DNA of 64,000 bases from contig NZ_JADPFO010000004.1 in the NCBI RefSeq assembly GCF_015668515.1, forward strand, positions 1-64,000, written 5' to 3'. The position numbers and the translations under genes were made by a program. The notes under the pieces are model-generated. The model was not told the DNA's origin, ran no database searches, and saw only the letters and a list, made by a program, of their open reading frames with translations. This DNA comes from Paraclostridium tenue (GTDB lineage Bacteria > Bacillota > Clostridia > Peptostreptococcales > Peptostreptococcaceae). Positions 38,902 through 48,092 of the stretch are shown in pieces. Every line of letters begins with the position of its first letter. Within the stretch, counting starts at the first letter, position 1.

Positions 38902-39681
38902 TTAATTACCATTTTCTCTATCTTTTAAATATATTTCTATACCATCTGCTACACTTTGCATCATTTTTCTTTGATATTCTGGGTTAGACATCATTAAATC
39001 TTCATTATAGTTACTCATAAATCCCATTTCAATCAATACTGCTGGTACTTTAGACCAGTTAAATCCAGTTAAATCACCTCTTTCAAATATACCATTTAAT
39101 TGTATATTTGCATCATCCATTTTACTTTTTATATTCATTGCACATTTATTACTTTCTTCATATATTCCACTTGTGTATTTCCCATCTTTTTGAGGTATAA
39201 GTATAGATGCTCCCGTTTTTGATGAATTTGTTAAACTATCTGCATGTATCCTTATTGCCAAATCTGCATTTTTTTCATTTGCTAAGATAGCCCTTTCTGA
39301 GTTACTTATATTTACTTCATGACTTTCTCTTGTCATTATAATACTATATCCTTTATTTTCTAATATATGTTTAAGAACTATAGCCGCTTCTAAATTAAGT
39401 TTATATTCTGGTTTTTTAGTTGCTATACCAGTTGTTCCTGATGATACCCTAGCTTTTTTAGAACTTGCACCTGGTCCTATTGGCTCTAAGTTTGGATCAC
39501 CTTTTTCTTGATGACCTGGATCTATACATATTATGTACTTTTTATTTTTATTTTCATCTTCTTTGTTTTCTTTGCTTATAAAATTAGTTGATTTATATAA
39601 ATTCATCAATGGATTTGAAGTTCCTATAAATATAATACCTATAGCTATAATACCAACAACTAATAATTTATATTTTTTCAT
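38902..39681 (-). CDS. N-acetylmuramoyl-L-alanine amidase (Amidase_3)
   Basis: This cell-wall hydrolase cleaves the bond between muramic acid and the stem peptide. An N-terminal membrane anchor or signal (about 5-23) precedes the zinc amidase domain with ICIDPGHQEKG, AIRIHADSL and VLIEMGFMSN, which provide the zinc histidines and catalytic glutamate. There are no SH3 or SPOR wall-binding repeats, so it is the minimal CwlD-like form. Because sporulation genes follow, a role in cortex or mother-cell lysis is possible but not shown. Confidence 0.9.
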   Translation of the reverse strand: MKKYKLLVVGIIAIGIIFIGTSNPLMNLYKSTNFISKENKEDENKNKKYIICIDPGHQEKGDPNLEPIGPGASSKKARVSSGTTGIATKKPEYKLNLEAAIVLKHILENKGYSIIMTRESHEVNISNSERAILANEKNADLAIRIHADSLTNSSKTGASILIPQKDGKYTSGIYEESNKCAMNIKSKMDDANIQLNGIFERGDLTGFNWSKVPAVLIEMGFMSNYNEDLMMSNPEYQRKMMQSVADGIEIYLKDRENGN

Positions 39682-39821
39682 ATTTTTTCTCCTTCCTAAA
39701 TTTTATATATATAATTTGAGCAATAGGCTTTATTTTTATGTAAAGTAATTAATTTATTTTTAGGTTGTTATTACTTATCCCTTTTCATATACATTTATAT
39801 ATAAGTAATTTGGAGGTTAAT

Positions 39822-40151
39822 ATGTCTAAAGTACGTAAAACTAGAGTTATTAATAGAATTGATAATAACAATTCAAAACTTTGTCGTTTTGGTTATGTAG
39901 ACTATATTGTTCTTGCATCTACTTTAGCTGTAGCAATATCTGATGAAGTTAGTGTAACAGATATAAGCATACTTTCTACTTTTTTTGCTGTTTTATCAGA
40001 TGAATTAGCATTAATAGGATCTGTTAAAAACTGTAATCAAAATTCTCAGGATAATATATTTGTCCCTCCAGTTCCTGATACTGCACTTACAAGATCTAAA
40101 GCAAAAACTAAAAAAAGAAAAAAAATAAAAAAGATAAAAAAGACAATTTAA
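39822..40151 (+). CDS. Small protein of unknown function with lysine-rich tail
   Basis: I do not recognise this 109-residue protein. The central part (residues 25-70) is hydrophobic and Asp/Glu-poor except for two DE pairs (AISDEVSVTD, VLSDELALIG), and the last 20 residues are almost all Lys/Arg (KAKTKKRKKIKKIKK). There are two cysteines. The ATG at 39822 follows TGGAGGTTAAT. It lies just upstream of the SpoIVB-like gene, with a terminator between, so it may be a spore or membrane-surface protein; that is a guess from context. Confidence 0.65.
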   Translation: MSKVRKTRVINRIDNNNSKLCRFGYVDYIVLASTLAVAISDEVSVTDISILSTFFAVLSDELALIGSVKNCNQNSQDNIFVPPVPDTALTRSKAKTKKRKKIKKIKKTI

Positions 40152-40190
40152 AGCACTTAAAATACCAAATATTTTAGGTGCTTATTTTTA
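40151..40190 (+). terminator. Terminator after the lysine-tail gene
   Basis: AAGCACTTAAAATA pairs with TATTTTAGGTGCTT (one mismatch) and is followed by ATTTTTATTTTT. Confidence 0.78.
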
Positions 40191-40315
40191 TTTTTTGAAA
40201 ACTATGGTTTTATTGTGTCTGTTTTCTATGGATTAAAATTTTCATCCTGCACAATCTATTATTAAAGAAGCACCAATACACATCATCATGATTTTATCAG
40301 AAAGAAGGTGTTTTA

Positions 40316-41269
40316 GTGAAATTAAAAAAATTCTTGGCAATTTCGCTTTTATTATATTTTTTCTCTGTAGGATTTATTTATGCAGAAGCCAATATAAAAA
40401 ATGATTCAAAGTATTTAATTCCTATAGGAAATATAATGCAAATAGATGCTGAATTGCAATCTTTAATGGTACGAAATACTTTTAATGATTCTCCATTTAA
40501 AATTGGTGACTCATTAATATCTGTAAATGATACTAAGATAAATAATTACGCTGATTTTTCTAACTTATTAAATTCATTGCCAAATGATAATTTTGTAAAA
40601 GTAGAAATCAAAAGAAATAATGAAATCTCAAATTTAAGTGTAAGTAAGGATATCCTTGAAAAAGTTAATTTCAATAATATTATTTCTGGATTTGCAACAT
40701 TAACTTATATTAATCCTATAAATAATACTTTTGGTGCAGTAGCACACCCTTTAAGTGTTGGATTAAATAGAAGTTTATCTATTAAAAATGGTTCTGTGTC
40801 AACAACACACAATTTAATAATTGACAAATCTTATAAAGGTAATGTTGGATGTATTAATGGTCAAAAAAGTGAATTTATAGGTAATTTCAAAGATAATACA
40901 AATTTTGGGATTAAAGGGAAAATTCATGCATCAGATTTTTCTAAATTTAAAAAATATAAAGTAGCTCATTTAAATGAAATAAAGCCAGGAAAAGCATCTA
41001 TACTTTTGCAAATATCAAATGACGATGCTAAAGAATATGAAATATCTATATTAAATGTAAAGAAACAAAGAAATCCTGAATCTAAAACATTCAAGATAGA
41101 AATAAAAGATAAAAAATTATTATCTATGACTGGTGGAATAGTTCAAGGAATGAGTGGTACTCCAATAATACAAAATGATAAAATTATAGGTGCTATTTCT
41201 CATGCAGTTGAAAATGATCCATCTATAGGATATGGAGTTTATATAGGATGGATGTTAGAGGGAGAATAA
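40316..41269 (+). CDS. SpoIVB-like serine protease (peptidase S55 with PDZ domain)
   Basis: The 317-residue secreted or anchored protease has a signal/anchor helix (about 4-22), a PDZ-like domain (about 40-112; FKIGDSLISVNDTKI) and an S55 peptidase domain. The catalytic histidine is H144 (FGAVAHPL) and the serine is S280 in IVQGMSGTPIIQNDKIIGA; the end WMLEGE is typical. SpoIVB from the forespore triggers sigma-K processing or related steps. It is shorter than Bacillus SpoIVB and not next to recN or spo0A, so it is probably a SpoIVB2-type paralogue. GTG start after AGAAGGTG. Confidence 0.85.
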   Translation: MKLKKFLAISLLLYFFSVGFIYAEANIKNDSKYLIPIGNIMQIDAELQSLMVRNTFNDSPFKIGDSLISVNDTKINNYADFSNLLNSLPNDNFVKVEIKRNNEISNLSVSKDILEKVNFNNIISGFATLTYINPINNTFGAVAHPLSVGLNRSLSIKNGSVSTTHNLIIDKSYKGNVGCINGQKSEFIGNFKDNTNFGIKGKIHASDFSKFKKYKVAHLNEIKPGKASILLQISNDDAKEYEISILNVKKQRNPESKTFKIEIKDKKLLSMTGGIVQGMSGTPIIQNDKIIGAISHAVENDPSIGYGVYIGWMLEGE

Positions 41270-41277
41270 CTCCCTCT
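41257..41277. terminator. Bidirectional terminator between spoIVB-like gene and yunB
   Basis: AGAGGGAG pairs with CTCCCTCT around AATAA; the loop contains the stop codon of the protease gene, and the other end abuts the yunB stop codon. Confidence 0.78.
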
Positions 41278-41976
41278 TTATTTTGATTTTATTGTAGTTT
41301 CATTAGGTAATATATTTGTTATTTCATCTTTAGGAACATTAACATAACTTTGTGGAACGTCCCCCACTATTACAGTTTCACATATAGGTATTTGTATTTT
41401 TACTTCTTTTGTAGATGTAGTAAGAGGAACTACTACCTTTACTTGAGTTTTAGCTTTTAAATATATTCTATGTCTAGTTTGGTTTATTCCAGATGATTCA
41501 AAATCAGTTCCAAAATCTACATATACAGTTCCTATTGGTTCTATAGATACTTTTATTTTGGGACCATATTTAGCTAATAATGGGCTTCCTATAGCAGTTC
41601 CTATTGGTATATATGTAGATGTTGTTTTAATTTTTTTCATCTCTGATTGTATTTCCAAAGCAACTTTTGATGCTATCTCATTCATAATTATGGAATTTGC
41701 TTGCATCATAACTATATTTCCATCTTCTCCTGTTTTTACATTAATTAAATTTTCATACTTTATATTATTATCTATAACACTTGAAACAGCTTTATTAATA
41801 GACTTATTAGCAAGCTCTTCAGCTTTAGTCTCTGCTATCACCGTTATAGTAGGTCTAAGTTTATCGTCTATATATATAAAACTGCCTATTAGTATAGATA
41901 GTATAAAAATCAGTATAAATATAAATATATTTTTCTTTATTTTATCTTTTCTTTTTTTTACTAATATTTTTTTCAT
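41278..41976 (-). CDS. yunB: Sporulation protein YunB
   Basis: The 232-residue protein has one N-terminal membrane helix (about 15-35) and an extracytoplasmic domain matching YunB: AEELANKSINKAVSSVI, IPIGTAIGSPLLAKYGPKI, IGTVYVDFGTDFESSGINQ and ETVIVGDVPQSYVNV. In Bacillus it is a mother-cell (sigma-E) sporulation protein of unclear function. The ribosome binding site AAGGGGGG is the 3' arm of the upstream tyrS terminator, with the ATG following its T run. Confidence 0.92.
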   Translation of the reverse strand: MKKILVKKRKDKIKKNIFIFILIFILSILIGSFIYIDDKLRPTITVIAETKAEELANKSINKAVSSVIDNNIKYENLINVKTGEDGNIVMMQANSIIMNEIASKVALEIQSEMKKIKTTSTYIPIGTAIGSPLLAKYGPKIKVSIEPIGTVYVDFGTDFESSGINQTRHRIYLKAKTQVKVVVPLTTSTKEVKIQIPICETVIVGDVPQSYVNVPKDEITNILPNETTIKSK

Positions 41977-41977
41977 T

Positions 41978-42015
41978 AAAAAGCCCCCCTTAACATTTTA
42001 TGTAAGGAGGGCTTT
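41978..42015 (-). terminator. tyrS terminator whose 3' arm is the yunB ribosome binding site
   Basis: On the minus strand, AAAGCCCTCCTTA (42015-42003) pairs over 13 bp (one G-T) with TAAGGGGGGCTTT (41992-41980), followed by TT and the yunB ATG. AAGGGGGG in the 3' arm is the Shine-Dalgarno sequence of yunB. Confidence 0.8.
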
Positions 42016-42018
42016 AAA

Positions 42019-43239
42019 TTACTTCTTAATTATTAATTTTGCAAATTTTCTTTTTCCTACTTGTATTATATCTTCGTCTTTTAAAGCTACTTTATCAACT
42101 TCTAATTTTTCACCATTAAGCTTTATTCCGCCTTGTTTTAATAATCTTCTAGCTTCACTTGTAGATGGTGATAGCTTTAATGAAGTCACTACCTTAGGTA
42201 TAAAGAATAATCCTTCTTCAGCATCTTCTATAGAAATTTCCATTTCAGCTATATCATCTGGCATATTTCTTTTTTGAAATACAGATTTAAAGTATTGTTC
42301 TGCTTCTAATGCTTTTTCTTCTCCATGATATAATTTAACTACTTCTTTTGCTAATTTCATTTTTAAATCTCTTGGATTAACTTTATCTTGTTCCATATCT
42401 GATTTCATAGCTTCTATTGAATCAGGATGTTCATCCGTAACTAATTCAAAGTATCTTATTATAAGTTCATCTGGAATAGACATTGTCTTACCATACATAT
42501 CATTTGGTTCTTCACTTATTCCTATATAGTTTCCTAATGATTTACTCATTTTTTTAACTCCATCAGTACCTTCTATTATAGGCATTAATAAAGCAACTTG
42601 TGGTTCTTGGTCATATTCTTTTTGAAGTGTTCTACCCATTAATATATTAAACTTTTGATCTGTTCCACCCATTTCAATATCAGCTTTTATTGCAACTGAG
42701 TCATATCCTTGCATTAATGGATAGAAAAACTCATGTATTGATATTGACTGATTTGATGCAAATCTCTTTTTAAAGTCATCTCTTTCTAACATTCTAGCTA
42801 CTGTATACTTAGATGCTAAATTTGCTACATCCATAAAATTCATAGCTTGTAACCATTCACTATTAAACTTAACTATAGTTTTTTCTCTATCTAGTATTTT
42901 AAATATTTGATCTTGATAAGTTTTTGCATTTTCTAAAACTTGATCATGCGATAATTGTTTTCTAACTGCTGATTTTCCTGTTGGATCTCCTATCATTCCT
43001 GTAGCATCACCTATTATTATAACTACTTGATGCCCTAAATCTTGAAATGCCTTCATCTTTCTTAATACTACAGTATGTCCTAAATGGATGTCTGGAGCAG
43101 AAGGGTCTAATCCTAACTTTATTGTAAGTGGTTTGTTTTCTTTTGCTGATTTTTCTAATTTTTTAATAATATCTTCTTCTGATATAATTTCAGCTACACC
43201 TTTTTTAATTATTTTCATTTGTTCATTTATTTCGATCAT
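42019..43239 (-). CDS. tyrS: Tyrosyl-tRNA synthetase
   Basis: This class I synthetase charges tRNA-Tyr. It has the HIGH-like [10 protein letters not shown], the KMSKS motif as KKMSKSLGN, and a C-terminal S4 RNA-binding domain (about 345-405; [16 protein letters not shown]). At 406 residues it belongs to the TyrRZ-like group with HxGH. GAGGTGTAC precedes the ATG. The 195 bases upstream do not contain a T-box. Confidence 0.96.
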   Translation of the reverse strand: MIEINEQMKIIKKGVAEIISEEDIIKKLEKSAKENKPLTIKLGLDPSAPDIHLGHTVVLRKMKAFQDLGHQVVIIIGDATGMIGDPTGKSAVRKQLSHDQVLENAKTYQDQIFKILDREKTIVKFNSEWLQAMNFMDVANLASKYTVARMLERDDFKKRFASNQSISIHEFFYPLMQGYDSVAIKADIEMGGTDQKFNILMGRTLQKEYDQEPQVALLMPIIEGTDGVKKMSKSLGNYIGISEEPNDMYGKTMSIPDELIIRYFELVTDEHPDSIEAMKSDMEQDKVNPRDLKMKLAKEVVKLYHGEEKALEAEQYFKSVFQKRNMPDDIAEMEISIEDAEEGLFFIPKVVTSLKLSPSTSEARRLLKQGGIKLNGEKLEVDKVALKDEDIIQVGKRKFAKLIIKK

Positions 43240-43434
43240 ATGTACACCTCACACATATTTTTTTTATACTTGCTAAAAATAATTAATATTGTATCATAGT
43301 TAAATACTAAATTCAATTAATGGCACTTATACTATGTTAATTAATTATTTACATAATATTCATTTTTATCTATAAAATACAAAACTATTTACATATATGG
43401 TATAATATAGTCTTATAGTAAGGAGGTTAATTTC

Positions 43435-46128
43435 ATGGTAAATGATAATAATAACAAAAATAAAATTCGAAGAAAAAAGGTTAGTTCCTCTAGTACTAAG
43501 ACTACTAACTCATCAAAAAAAACTACTAAGAATAGTAGTAAAAAGAGTACTAGTGGGTCTAATAAAAAAGATAAATTTAAAGTACTAAGAGCAATTGGTG
43601 TAGCTCTTTTAGTTACACTGGTTTTAGGTGTTGCTGCTTCATCGGCATTAGTCTTTGTAGCTTTAAAAGATGTACAACCAATAACTAAAGCTGCACTTGA
43701 TAAAAAAGTTGATACAGTAACTGAACTTTTATATAACGATGGATCGTTAATGGGTAACCCTCCTACAGATAATAAAAAGGTTCCTATTTCTGTAAAAGAT
43801 ATGCCCATAAACCTTCAGCATGCACTTGTGTCTATAGAAGATGAGAGATTTTATGATCATAATGGTGTAGACTTCAAAGGGCTTGCTAGAGCCGCTGTAT
43901 CAAACCTATTAACATCTTCTTCTCCTGGAGGAAGTACAATACCTATGCAGGTATCTAAGAACTTATTAACATCTAAAGAAGTTTCTATAGTTCGTAAAAT
44001 TAAAGATATCTATTATGCTTTAGAAATGGATAAGACCCTTACAAAAGAACAAATATTAGAACTTTATTTAAATAGTGCTTATTTTGGAAGTGGTGCAATA
44101 GGAGTTGAAGCTGCAGCTAATGCATATTTTGATAAACATGCAAAAGATCTTACAACTGCTGAAGGTGCAATGATTGTTGGTATAACTCAAAATCCAAATA
44201 AATATGCAGCATACCAAACTACTAAATTAGACGGAACTGAAACTAAAAAAGATTTAGAACAAAAACTAAAGTTCTATGTAAATAGTAAAGATGATAATTT
44301 TGATGATCCTACTAAAACTGAGCTTGATATGATAGACAAACTATATCAATGGGGACTTTTACCTGATGATGATTACTACAAACAATTAAAAGATGGTACT
44401 ATGGTTTGTAGAAAGGTAGAATTAAATCCTGAATCTAAGAAAAGACAAGAAACAGTTTTAATGAAAATGTTAGAGCTTGGATATCTTACTCAAGAAGAAC
44501 ACGATAAAGCTGTTGCTCAAAAAATAGAAATAAAATTACCTAAGCCAACTAAAAAGCCAGCCTCTACAGTTGAAGACCTTATAGAAGGTGATGTTATAAA
44601 AAGCCTTATAGCTCAAGGTTATACAGATGCTGAAGCTCATAACTTATACTTTAATGGTGGCTTAAAGATACGTACTACAATAGATAAAGATATGCAAAAA
44701 GACTTAGAAAGTGAATTTAATAATAGAGATAACTTCCCAGGTCATATAATAGGTCCAGATGGAGTTCCTCAGCCACAAGCTGCAATGGTTATTTTAGACT
44801 ATAGAACTGGACAAATTAAATCTTTAATGGGTGGTAGAGAAATAAAAGCTAGAAAAGTTTTAAATCGTGCTACTTCACCTCATCAACCTGGTTCTACTAT
44901 AAAACCTTTAGCAGTTTATACACCTGCTATTGATAATGGTAAAAATCAAGCTGATGTATTTAGTGATTCACGTGGCGGTTACAAATTTGCTGAAAATAAT
45001 AAATGGGATCCAAAAACTACAACATCTGGTTCTGGATCTATGACAATGCGTAAAGCATTAGCTATGTCTTCAAATACAATAGCTGTTAAAGTTGCTGAAA
45101 CACTTGGTAATTCATATAATGATTCAATAGATGTTATGCTTGATTACTTAAAGAATTTTGGTTTATCAGATCTTAAAGATGGACCAGGAGGTGAGGATAG
45201 AAAATTCTCCGCACTTACTTTAGGTGGTATGACAAAAGGAGTTTCTCCTCTTGATATGGCTGCTGCTTATGGTACGTTAGCAAATGGAGGAATTTATGTT
45301 GAACCTATTACATTTACAACTGTTGAATCTTCTGATGGACAAGTATTAATACAAAATACACCGTCAGAACATAAGGTAGTTGAACCTGAAATTGCATATG
45401 TTCTTACAGATATGATGAAAGCTGTTATTACAGAAGGTACAGGTCGTGCTGCTAGCCTTGGTGATATGCCTGTGGCTGGTAAAACAGGTACTACAAATGG
45501 TAATAAAGATGCTTGGTTTGTAGGATATACTCCTTATTATGTAGGGTCTACTTATATAGGAGATGACTATAGAACTATCCCTAAAACAAAAGAAACTTTA
45601 CCTCGTAGAGGTGTTGTAAAAGGAAGTTCAACTTCTGCAAAATTATGGGCTAATGTAATGAAAAAAGTTCATGGTAATCTTAAGGCTACTGATTTTAAAA
45701 AGCCTAGTAATATAGAATTTTTCAATATAAATTTAATAAATGGTGAAATTGTAAGTAAAGGTGCTTACAACTCTGCAACTGCTGCTTTTATAAAAGGACA
45801 TACTCCAAGTAGACATGCTGTTCATTCTGAGCCAGTTGCTCCAGAAACACCTTCTACAGAAAATAATAATCAGAATACAGAGAATCAACCTACGGAGAAT
45901 CAAACTCCTGAAAATATAAATCCAGGAGATAATGCAACTGGTGGCAATAATAGTAGTACCCCTAATTCAGGTACTACTTCACCTAACCAAGGCAATGGTG
46001 GTAATACTGGTGACACAACAACTAATGGTTCTGGTGGTACAGGTCAAACTACCCCAACTCCACCAGCTACAAATACTCAACCAACTCCACCGGCTACAAA
46101 TACTCAGCCAGCTCCACCGGCTGCATAA
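43435..46128 (+). CDS. pbpA: Class A penicillin-binding protein (PBP1A-type)
   Basis: This bifunctional peptidoglycan synthase has a long basic Ser/Lys/Thr-rich cytoplasmic tail (1-50), a membrane helix (about 53-75), a GT51 glycosyltransferase with E135 (SIEDERFYDHNG), and a transpeptidase with S487-K490 (GSTIKP), S545-x-N547 and K683-T-G. The last 90 residues are a Pro/Asn/Thr/Gly tail with a tandem PPATNTQP-type repeat, probably unstructured in the wall space. At 897 residues it is normal for clostridial PBP1A. An AAGGAGG site precedes the ATG. Confidence 0.95.
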   Translation: MVNDNNNKNKIRRKKVSSSSTKTTNSSKKTTKNSSKKSTSGSNKKDKFKVLRAIGVALLVTLVLGVAASSALVFVALKDVQPITKAALDKKVDTVTELLYNDGSLMGNPPTDNKKVPISVKDMPINLQHALVSIEDERFYDHNGVDFKGLARAAVSNLLTSSSPGGSTIPMQVSKNLLTSKEVSIVRKIKDIYYALEMDKTLTKEQILELYLNSAYFGSGAIGVEAAANAYFDKHAKDLTTAEGAMIVGITQNPNKYAAYQTTKLDGTETKKDLEQKLKFYVNSKDDNFDDPTKTELDMIDKLYQWGLLPDDDYYKQLKDGTMVCRKVELNPESKKRQETVLMKMLELGYLTQEEHDKAVAQKIEIKLPKPTKKPASTVEDLIEGDVIKSLIAQGYTDAEAHNLYFNGGLKIRTTIDKDMQKDLESEFNNRDNFPGHIIGPDGVPQPQAAMVILDYRTGQIKSLMGGREIKARKVLNRATSPHQPGSTIKPLAVYTPAIDNGKNQADVFSDSRGGYKFAENNKWDPKTTTSGSGSMTMRKALAMSSNTIAVKVAETLGNSYNDSIDVMLDYLKNFGLSDLKDGPGGEDRKFSALTLGGMTKGVSPLDMAAAYGTLANGGIYVEPITFTTVESSDGQVLIQNTPSEHKVVEPEIAYVLTDMMKAVITEGTGRAASLGDMPVAGKTGTTNGNKDAWFVGYTPYYVGSTYIGDDYRTIPKTKETLPRRGVVKGSSTSAKLWANVMKKVHGNLKATDFKKPSNIEFFNINLINGEIVSKGAYNSATAAFIKGHTPSRHAVHSEPVAPETPSTENNNQNTENQPTENQTPENINPGDNATGGNNSSTPNSGTTSPNQGNGGNTGDTTTNGSGGTGQTTPTPPATNTQPTPPATNTQPAPPAA

Positions 46129-46132
46129 AAAG

Positions 46133-46165
46133 AAGAACTATATGATTTATCATATAGTTCTTTTA
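46133..46165. terminator. Bidirectional terminator between PBP gene and spoVAE
   Basis: AAGAACTATATGAT pairs perfectly with ATCATATAGTTCTT around a TT turn, followed by TTATTTTA. It lies between convergent stop codons. Confidence 0.85.
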
Positions 46166-46167
46166 TT

Positions 46168-46530
46168 TTATGGCTTTGCTTTTGGAGTAAATATAACAGC
46201 CATCAAATATCCAAAGAATATAGCAGCGGCTATTCCTCCTGCTGTAGCAGTTACTCCTCCTGTAAACACTCCCATAAATCCATCTTGTTCTATAGCTTTT
46301 ATAACACCATTATATAGTGAATATCCAAATCCAATTATAGGAACAGTCGCACCTGCTGCTCCAAAATCAACTATACGTTCATAAATTCCTAGAAAACTTA
46401 AAATTACTCCAGTAGTTACATAAGTGACCATTATATATGGTGTCTGTAACTTGAAATAATCCATCATTATTTGTGCAATTAGACATATAATCCCGCCTAC
46501 TAGAAATACTTTTAGATAGTCTATTATCAT
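46168..46530 (-). CDS. spoVAE: Stage V sporulation protein AE
   Basis: This small membrane protein (120 residues, four helices) matches SpoVAEb, with ERIVDFGAAGATVPIIGFGYSL. With SpoVAC and SpoVAD it forms the channel that moves dipicolinic acid into the forespore and out at germination. I use the ATG at 46530, after AAGAGGTG; the open frame starts nine bases earlier with GTG inside that site. It is the last gene of spoVAC-AD-AE. Confidence 0.95.
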   Translation of the reverse strand: MIIDYLKVFLVGGIICLIAQIMMDYFKLQTPYIMVTYVTTGVILSFLGIYERIVDFGAAGATVPIIGFGYSLYNGVIKAIEQDGFMGVFTGGVTATAGGIAAAIFFGYLMAVIFTPKAKP

Positions 46531-46542
46531 AATACACACCTC

Positions 46543-47556
46543 TTATTCATTAGCTATTATTACTGCATGGGCTACACTCGGTATACTTTCTTTTTGCAAC
46601 GTACTTGTTGGTGACAATAATGCTCCAGTTGAAACTAACATTACTTTATTAAATTTTTTATCCTTTAACATTTTATATATATATCCATTAAATACAGATG
46701 CTGAACATCCACATCCACTACCGCCACAGTGAACATCTTGATTTTCCAAATCAAATATTTCAACTCCACAATCAGTATATACCTTAGATATATCAATACC
46801 TTTTTCTTTTAATAAATCTATAGCTATTTGCATACCAACCTTGCCTAAATCACCAGTAGCAATCATATCAAAGCTATTAGGATCATCTTTGGTATCATTA
46901 AAATAAGAATATATAGTATCTACGGCTGCCGGAGCCATTGCTGCTCCCATGTTGTTAGCATCAGTTATACCTTCATCTATTACTTTTCCTATGGTTATAT
47001 ATTTTACTTTTGGACCATTTCCTTTACTTGACAATAGAGAGCATCCGGATCCTGTAACTGTCCACTGAGCGGTCATAGGTTTTTGATTTCCTAATTCTAA
47101 AGGAAATCTAAATTGTCTTTCGGCTGTACAATAATGACTTGATGTAGAGGCTACAACTAAATCTGCAAATCCTCCATCAATTAACATAGATCCAATAGAT
47201 AGTGACTGTGCCATTGTGGAACATGCCCCATATACACCTAAAAAAGGTATACTAACTTCCCTGGCAGCAAATGAAGTTGATAAAAGTTGATTTAATAAAT
47301 CTCCTGCTACCATATAATTTACATCGTTTATTGTTTTATTAGCTTTTTTTACAGCATGTTCTACAACAGTTTGAACCATTTTACTTTCTGCAAATTCCCA
47401 ACTCTTTTCTCCATATAAATCATCATCTAGCTTTATATCAAAATAATCTTTTAATGGTCCTTGAGCTTCTTTAGGCCCTACTATAGATGAAGTAGATATT
47501 ATTACAGGTCCATTTTCTAATTTAACAGTCCTACTTCCTATTCTCTTTTTAGCCAA
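46543..47556 (-). CDS. spoVAD: Stage V sporulation protein AD
   Basis: This thiolase/KAS-III-like protein (337 residues) in the spore inner membrane binds dipicolinic acid. The family hallmark segments are present: SSIVGPKEAQGPLKDYFD, GVYGACSTMAQSLSIG and CGGSGCGCSASVFNGYI. The start codon is TTG, preceded by AAAGGGG. It lies between spoVAC (15 bases) and spoVAE (12 bases), in the order found in all clostridia. Confidence 0.97.
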   Translation of the reverse strand: MAKKRIGSRTVKLENGPVIISTSSIVGPKEAQGPLKDYFDIKLDDDLYGEKSWEFAESKMVQTVVEHAVKKANKTINDVNYMVAGDLLNQLLSTSFAAREVSIPFLGVYGACSTMAQSLSIGSMLIDGGFADLVVASTSSHYCTAERQFRFPLELGNQKPMTAQWTVTGSGCSLLSSKGNGPKVKYITIGKVIDEGITDANNMGAAMAPAAVDTIYSYFNDTKDDPNSFDMIATGDLGKVGMQIAIDLLKEKGIDISKVYTDCGVEIFDLENQDVHCGGSGCGCSASVFNGYIYKMLKDKKFNKVMLVSTGALLSPTSTLQKESIPSVAHAVIIANE

Positions 47557-47571
47557 TTAAATAACCCCTTT

Positions 47572-48009
47572 CTATTTGAAAAAATTAATCACATAGTATA
47601 TAAACCCACATAAAACCGAAGACCCTATACCATATACTAACACTGGTCCAGCAACTTTAAATAAGTTAGCTCCTACTCCTAGTACATATCCTTCTCTTTT
47701 GTACTCCATAGCTGGAGATACTATAGAGTTTGCAAATCCAGTTATAGGTATAATTGACCCAGCGCCTGCTCTTTTTCCAAGTAAATCATATATACCAATT
47801 CCTGTTAAAAGAGCTCCTATAAAAATTAAAGTCATAGATGTAGCTCCTGCTGCTTTAAGTTTATCTAGTCCGAAATTCATGTAAGCATCATTTATAGCTT
47901 GTCCAATTACACAAATTATTCCTCCAACTATAAATGCTAATACATAATTTTTAGCATATGTGGGCTTTGGACTTATTTTATCAACATATTCTTTATAATT
48001 TTTGTCCAT
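47572..48009 (-). CDS. spoVAC: Stage V sporulation protein AC
   Basis: The 145-residue protein has four membrane helices and the typical segments SPKPTYAKNYVLAFIVGG and GAGSIIPITGFANSIVSPAMEY. In other species SpoVAC is a mechanosensitive channel component for dipicolinic acid release. AGGAGGTTAC precedes the ATG. It is the first gene of the spoVA operon, directly after the sigF terminator; expression by sigma-G is expected from the family. Confidence 0.97.
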   Translation of the reverse strand: MDKNYKEYVDKISPKPTYAKNYVLAFIVGGIICVIGQAINDAYMNFGLDKLKAAGATSMTLIFIGALLTGIGIYDLLGKRAGAGSIIPITGFANSIVSPAMEYKREGYVLGVGANLFKVAGPVLVYGIGSSVLCGFIYYVINFFK

Positions 48010-48036
48010 TTTGTAACCTCCTATAAAATACTTTTA

Positions 48037-48043
48037 TATAATG
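48037..48043 (-). promoter_or_regulatory. Possible sigma-G -10 element of the spoVA operon
   Basis: On the minus strand the sequence CATTATA fits the CATnnTA -10 consensus of sigma-G, in the gap between the sigF terminator and spoVAC. No convincing -35 is seen at 17-18 bases, so this is tentative. Confidence 0.35.
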
Positions 48044-48060
48044 TTATTATTTAACAAAAC

Positions 48061-48092
48061 AAAAAAAATAAACCCCAATTTTAAGGGTTTAT
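48061..48092 (-). terminator. Terminator of the spoIIA operon
   Basis: On the minus strand ATAAACCC pairs with GGGTTTAT around an AT-rich loop, followed by a run of eight or more T residues. It separates sigF from spoVAC. Confidence 0.85.

Noticed and set aside
43240-43434. T-box leader for tyrS
   Set aside because: The 195-base gap lacks the conserved T-box sequence and antiterminator on the minus strand.
43413-43808. 131-codon minus-strand frame over the PBP N terminus
   Set aside because: It is a shadow frame of the Ser/Lys-rich PBP tail, with low-complexity composition and no start signal.
45932-46384. 150-codon plus-strand frame across the PBP tail and spoVAE
   Set aside because: It is made of the out-of-frame tail repeat and the antisense of spoVAE.
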